DNA from: Erythrobacter sp.
GTDB taxonomy: Bacteria; Pseudomonadota; Alphaproteobacteria; Sphingomonadales; Sphingomonadaceae
NCBI GenBank assembly: GCA_013214365.1
Contig: JABSPI010000256.1
Location: 1-6,007, forward strand
Direction of reading: 5' to 3'
DNA length: 6,007 bases
Position 1 is the first letter of the stretch. Each line of letters opens with the position of its first letter. The position numbers and the translations under genes are program-made. Positions 4,240-6,007 of the stretch are shown here, in pieces. The notes beneath the pieces were generated by a model. The model had not been told where the DNA came from. It saw nothing but the letters and a program-made list of their open reading frames with translations, and made no database searches.

Positions 4240-4555
4240 AGACAAAGATTATGTTGTTGCTATAAGATATGGGAGCAAAAACGCTGAGGATGTTTTTAGA
4301 TCTGAGTACGGCCCAGTAATGGGGTCTGTTCCTATCTGCAAAGAAACAGTTTTTGAAGATTACTTTAGGCATATAGAGCTACTACATCAAGGCGCTATCC
4401 TTAAAGGTCTTACATACAAAGGTAAAAGACCAGATGAGTTTCTTTTGCGTATCAAAGTTCCGAAGAATGATTCAGAAATAATGATAAAGCGGTACAACGA
4501 TTGGCTTGTTAAAGACCTTCTTCCTTCATTAATGGTAGGGACTAATGACCTATAA
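4229..4555 (+). CDS. Unrecognised AT-rich phage protein bracketed by direct repeats
   Basis: This encodes 108 residues starting MTYRDKDY and ending in GTNDL. AGGA at 4217-4220 is 8 bases before ATG 4229. It is soluble and mixed-charge, with YVVAIRYGSKNAEDVF near the start and a basic stretch (LKGLTYKGKRPDE) in the middle; there is no metal, nucleotide-binding or membrane motif, and I do not recognise the family. GC is about 38% by hand count, against roughly 47% in sampled parts of the helicase. It overlaps both neighbours by 11 bases, and both overlaps lie in copies of AATGACCTATA. Removing one repeat unit (316 bases) would leave the upstream gene ending NDL-stop and joined directly to the helicase start, so this gene has the form of a removable cassette. 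Confidence 0.75.
   Translation: MTYRDKDYVVAIRYGSKNAEDVFRSEYGPVMGSVPICKETVFEDYFRHIELLHQGAILKGLTYKGKRPDEFLLRIKVPKNDSEIMIKRYNDWLVKDLLPSLMVGTNDL
4544..4554 (+). repeat. Direct repeat AATGACCTATA, right copy
   Basis: This is identical to 4228-4238. Flanking bases differ (GAAG versus GACT on the left), so the match is limited to these 11 bases. It includes the helicase start codon and all but the last base of the upstream stop. Confidence 0.85.
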
Positions 4556-5909
4556 CCTCTACCCCCACCAAGAGATGATGGTCGAATGGATGAGTGAGCG
4601 ACGAGCCAAGGGCTTAGACTACGGAGGTATCTTCGCTGAGACAGGTACGGGCAAGTCACTCACCGTCCTCGACTTCGCTATGTCACAGGGTTTCAAAAGG
4701 ATATTAGTGCTGTCACCACCCTCCTCACTCGATGCCACATGGCGACAAGAGGTTGATCGGTTCACGTACTACAATCCAATTACCCTGTCAGGGCCTGTGA
4801 AGAAGCGCATCGAAACACTTAGAGATATATACACACATGAAAACGTGGTGGTTGCCACGAACTACGAGGCATTGATTAACCCTCAGTTCCTTGGTGCACT
4901 GTGTAACTCTAAGTTCGATGTGGTCTTCGCTGATGAGAGCACGTTCTTCAAGAATCCAAAGATAAGAAAGAGCAAGCGAACCAAGGCTATGTATGAGTTG
5001 GCCAAGTACATACCATGTCGCTATGCTATGAGTGGTACGCCAGCTCCTAATGGTATGCAGGATTACTTCTCACAGATGCGCTTCTTATCACCGGATATAC
5101 TGGGCGATAACTACTACAAGTTTGAGACCGAGTACTTCTACAAGTCTGGGTTCCAAGGCTACGAGCTGAATATCACACCGGAAAATGAGAAGAAAATGTT
5201 GGAGAAGATACGCGAGCACAGCGTGACAGTACGCAAACAAGATGTGCTCAAAGATCTACCAGACAACACGAACATCATCATGCACTACCATCTCACCGCT
5301 AAGGAAGAGAAGGCGTACAATCAGATGAAAAAAGACTTCCTTATCCCTTTTGAGAGTGGTGATGTCACAGCGGGACAGGCGGCTACTCAGCTACTTAAGC
5401 TACGACAAGTCACATCGTCATTCATATATGATGAGGACAAGAGCGTTGTTAAGATAGAGAAGAAGATGGGTAAGATCGCTGTGCTAGATGAGATCCGTGA
5501 TAAGGTTGGTAGGGATGAGAAGATCATTGTATGGGTATCGTTCAGGCATGAGGGCGAGACAATCGCTAAGCATCTCGGCACTCAATACTTCTCCGACATG
5601 AGTGAGAAGAAACGGAATGAGACGCTGGATGAATTTCAGAACGGGAGTCTGAAGTATCTGGTTGCTCACCGTAAGTCACTTGGTTACTCAGTAACCTTGA
5701 CATCTTGCAATACTAATGTATGCTTCTCCATCGATTACGATCACCTAGTACACAGCCAGAGCATAGCTCGGGTGTATCGCAATGGTCAGAAGCGTAAGAC
5801 GTTTAACTATTTTATTTTAGGTAAAGACACTGTGGACGAGGCAGTATATAATACCCTACAAGGTAAGGGTGATGCGGCTGACTTCATGGCTGAGTTTCTA
5901 AAAGAGTAA
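4545..5909 (+). CDS. SNF2-type superfamily 2 DNA helicase/translocase
   Basis: This encodes 454 residues with the full set of SF2/SNF2 motifs: YPHQ (6-9) ahead of motif I, Walker A ETGTGKS (32-38), motif Ia around LVLSPPSSL (54-62), motif II D130-E131-S132-T133 (DEST in place of the common DEAH), motif III SGTP (163-166), and in the second RecA-like domain IIVWVSF, motif V around GYSVTLTSCN and motif VI Q405-x3-R409-x2-R412-x-G414-Q415. It should hydrolyse ATP to move along or remodel DNA in phage replication, recombination or fork processing. It is a compact core without the extra domains of chromatin SNF2 proteins, as usual in phages. The SD is modest (AGGG at 4537-4540), with an 11-base overlap with the preceding gene. 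The probable nuclease gene follows one base after its stop, a common phage pairing. Confidence 0.95.
   Translation: MTYNLYPHQEMMVEWMSERRAKGLDYGGIFAETGTGKSLTVLDFAMSQGFKRILVLSPPSSLDATWRQEVDRFTYYNPITLSGPVKKRIETLRDIYTHENVVVATNYEALINPQFLGALCNSKFDVVFADESTFFKNPKIRKSKRTKAMYELAKYIPCRYAMSGTPAPNGMQDYFSQMRFLSPDILGDNYYKFETEYFYKSGFQGYELNITPENEKKMLEKIREHSVTVRKQDVLKDLPDNTNIIMHYHLTAKEEKAYNQMKKDFLIPFESGDVTAGQAATQLLKLRQVTSSFIYDEDKSVVKIEKKMGKIAVLDEIRDKVGRDEKIIVWVSFRHEGETIAKHLGTQYFSDMSEKKRNETLDEFQNGSLKYLVAHRKSLGYSVTLTSCNTNVCFSIDYDHLVHSQSIARVYRNGQKRKTFNYFILGKDTVDEAVYNTLQGKGDAADFMAEFLKE
5682..5724 (+). promoter_or_regulatory. Possible promoter with adjoining palindrome inside the helicase gene
   Basis: A perfect palindrome GGTTACT-C-AGTAACC (5682-5696) directly abuts a consensus -35 TTGACA (5697-5702). 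At a 16-base spacer there is TATGCT (5719-5724), matching 4 of 6 bases of the -10 consensus. It could be an intragenic promoter for the gene at 5911 and beyond with a dimer-binding operator, but both parts lie in coding sequence and may be chance. Confidence 0.25.
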
Positions 5910-5910
5910 T

Positions 5911-6007
5911 ATGGCATATAAGAAACCTAAACCATACGACAACCCGCCACCCGACGAGGTGAAGGTGATACAAAAGCACATAGCAGACTACCTCAAGTAT
6001 AGAGGTA
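5911..6007 (+). CDS. N-terminus of a probable VRR-NUC nuclease (3' partial)
   Basis: This open frame begins one base after the helicase stop and runs off the right edge, giving 32 residues starting MAYKKPKPYD. A Pro/Lys-rich lead is followed by E16 ... VIQKHIADYLKYRG (19-32). VRR-NUC nucleases, which cut branched or Holliday-like DNA, typically open with an E-x-x-IQ-x-x-I-x-x-YL-x-x-x-G helix, and in many phages they sit next to an SNF2-type helicase, so that is the best guess. The catalytic residues lie beyond the window, so this is inferred from a short helix plus position. The SD is weak (AGAG at 5903-5906). Confidence 0.55.
   Translation, partial: MAYKKPKPYDNPPPDEVKVIQKHIADYLKYRG

Noticed and set aside
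4387..4659. Minus-strand 90-codon open frame
   Set aside because: It runs antisense across the junction of two well-supported plus-strand genes, including the helicase N-terminus, with no recognisable protein features.
5387..5669. Two minus-strand frames within the helicase gene
   Set aside because: They are antisense to conserved helicase domain sequence and show no recognisable protein features.

Overview
The window looks like part of the early or replication region of a tailed double-stranded DNA phage (Caudoviricetes). The reasons are very tight packing, every supported gene on the plus strand, mostly short genes (39-234 codons) with overlapping ends, strong Shine-Dalgarno (SD) sites, and a typical phage gene set: a sigma-like protein, small zinc-binding proteins, a metallophosphoesterase, a DUF3310 protein, an SNF2-type helicase and the start of a probable VRR-NUC nuclease. 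The host cannot be named. Good AGGAG-type SD sites and a near-consensus TTGACA/TATATA promoter only point to a bacterium with ordinary sigma-70-type expression. No integrase, tRNA, structural, lysis or CRISPR genes are visible.

Layout. 1-632: the tail of one gene, an AT-rich helical protein (138-329), an 84-base gap with two tandem hairpins (339-370), and an unrecognised 63-aa protein (414-605). 633-2057: a very acidic protein, a sigma-70-like protein, a zinc-motif protein and a conserved phage protein beginning MGTNFY, each overlapping the next or nearly so. 2058-2146: the only other non-coding gap, holding a convincing promoter. 2147-4091: six overlapping genes, two of them (2735-2896, 53 aa; 3942-4091, 49 aa) very short but well supported by SD sites and coupling overlaps, together with the phosphoesterase and a zinc-ribbon/DUF3310 fusion. 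4078-4555: two AT-rich genes, one a single-pass membrane protein, the second bracketed by an exact 11-base direct repeat. 4545-6007: the helicase and the start of the nuclease candidate.

How it may work together. The helicase and probable nuclease form a DNA-processing pair, and DUF3310 is associated with phage nucleotide metabolism. The sigma-like protein could redirect host RNA polymerase, while the promoter at 2088-2117 looks host-readable, so the block from 2147 on can be transcribed separately. Most of the other genes are small accessory proteins of unknown function, as is common in early phage regions. Several AT-rich stretches (about 35-38% GC against roughly 45-50% in the sampled backbone, by hand count) suggest mosaic acquisition. 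Nothing here proves a new system; the best leads are the repeat-bracketed gene cassette, the zinc/DUF3310 fusion with a possible internal start, the repeated 11-nt gene overlaps and the sigma-like protein.
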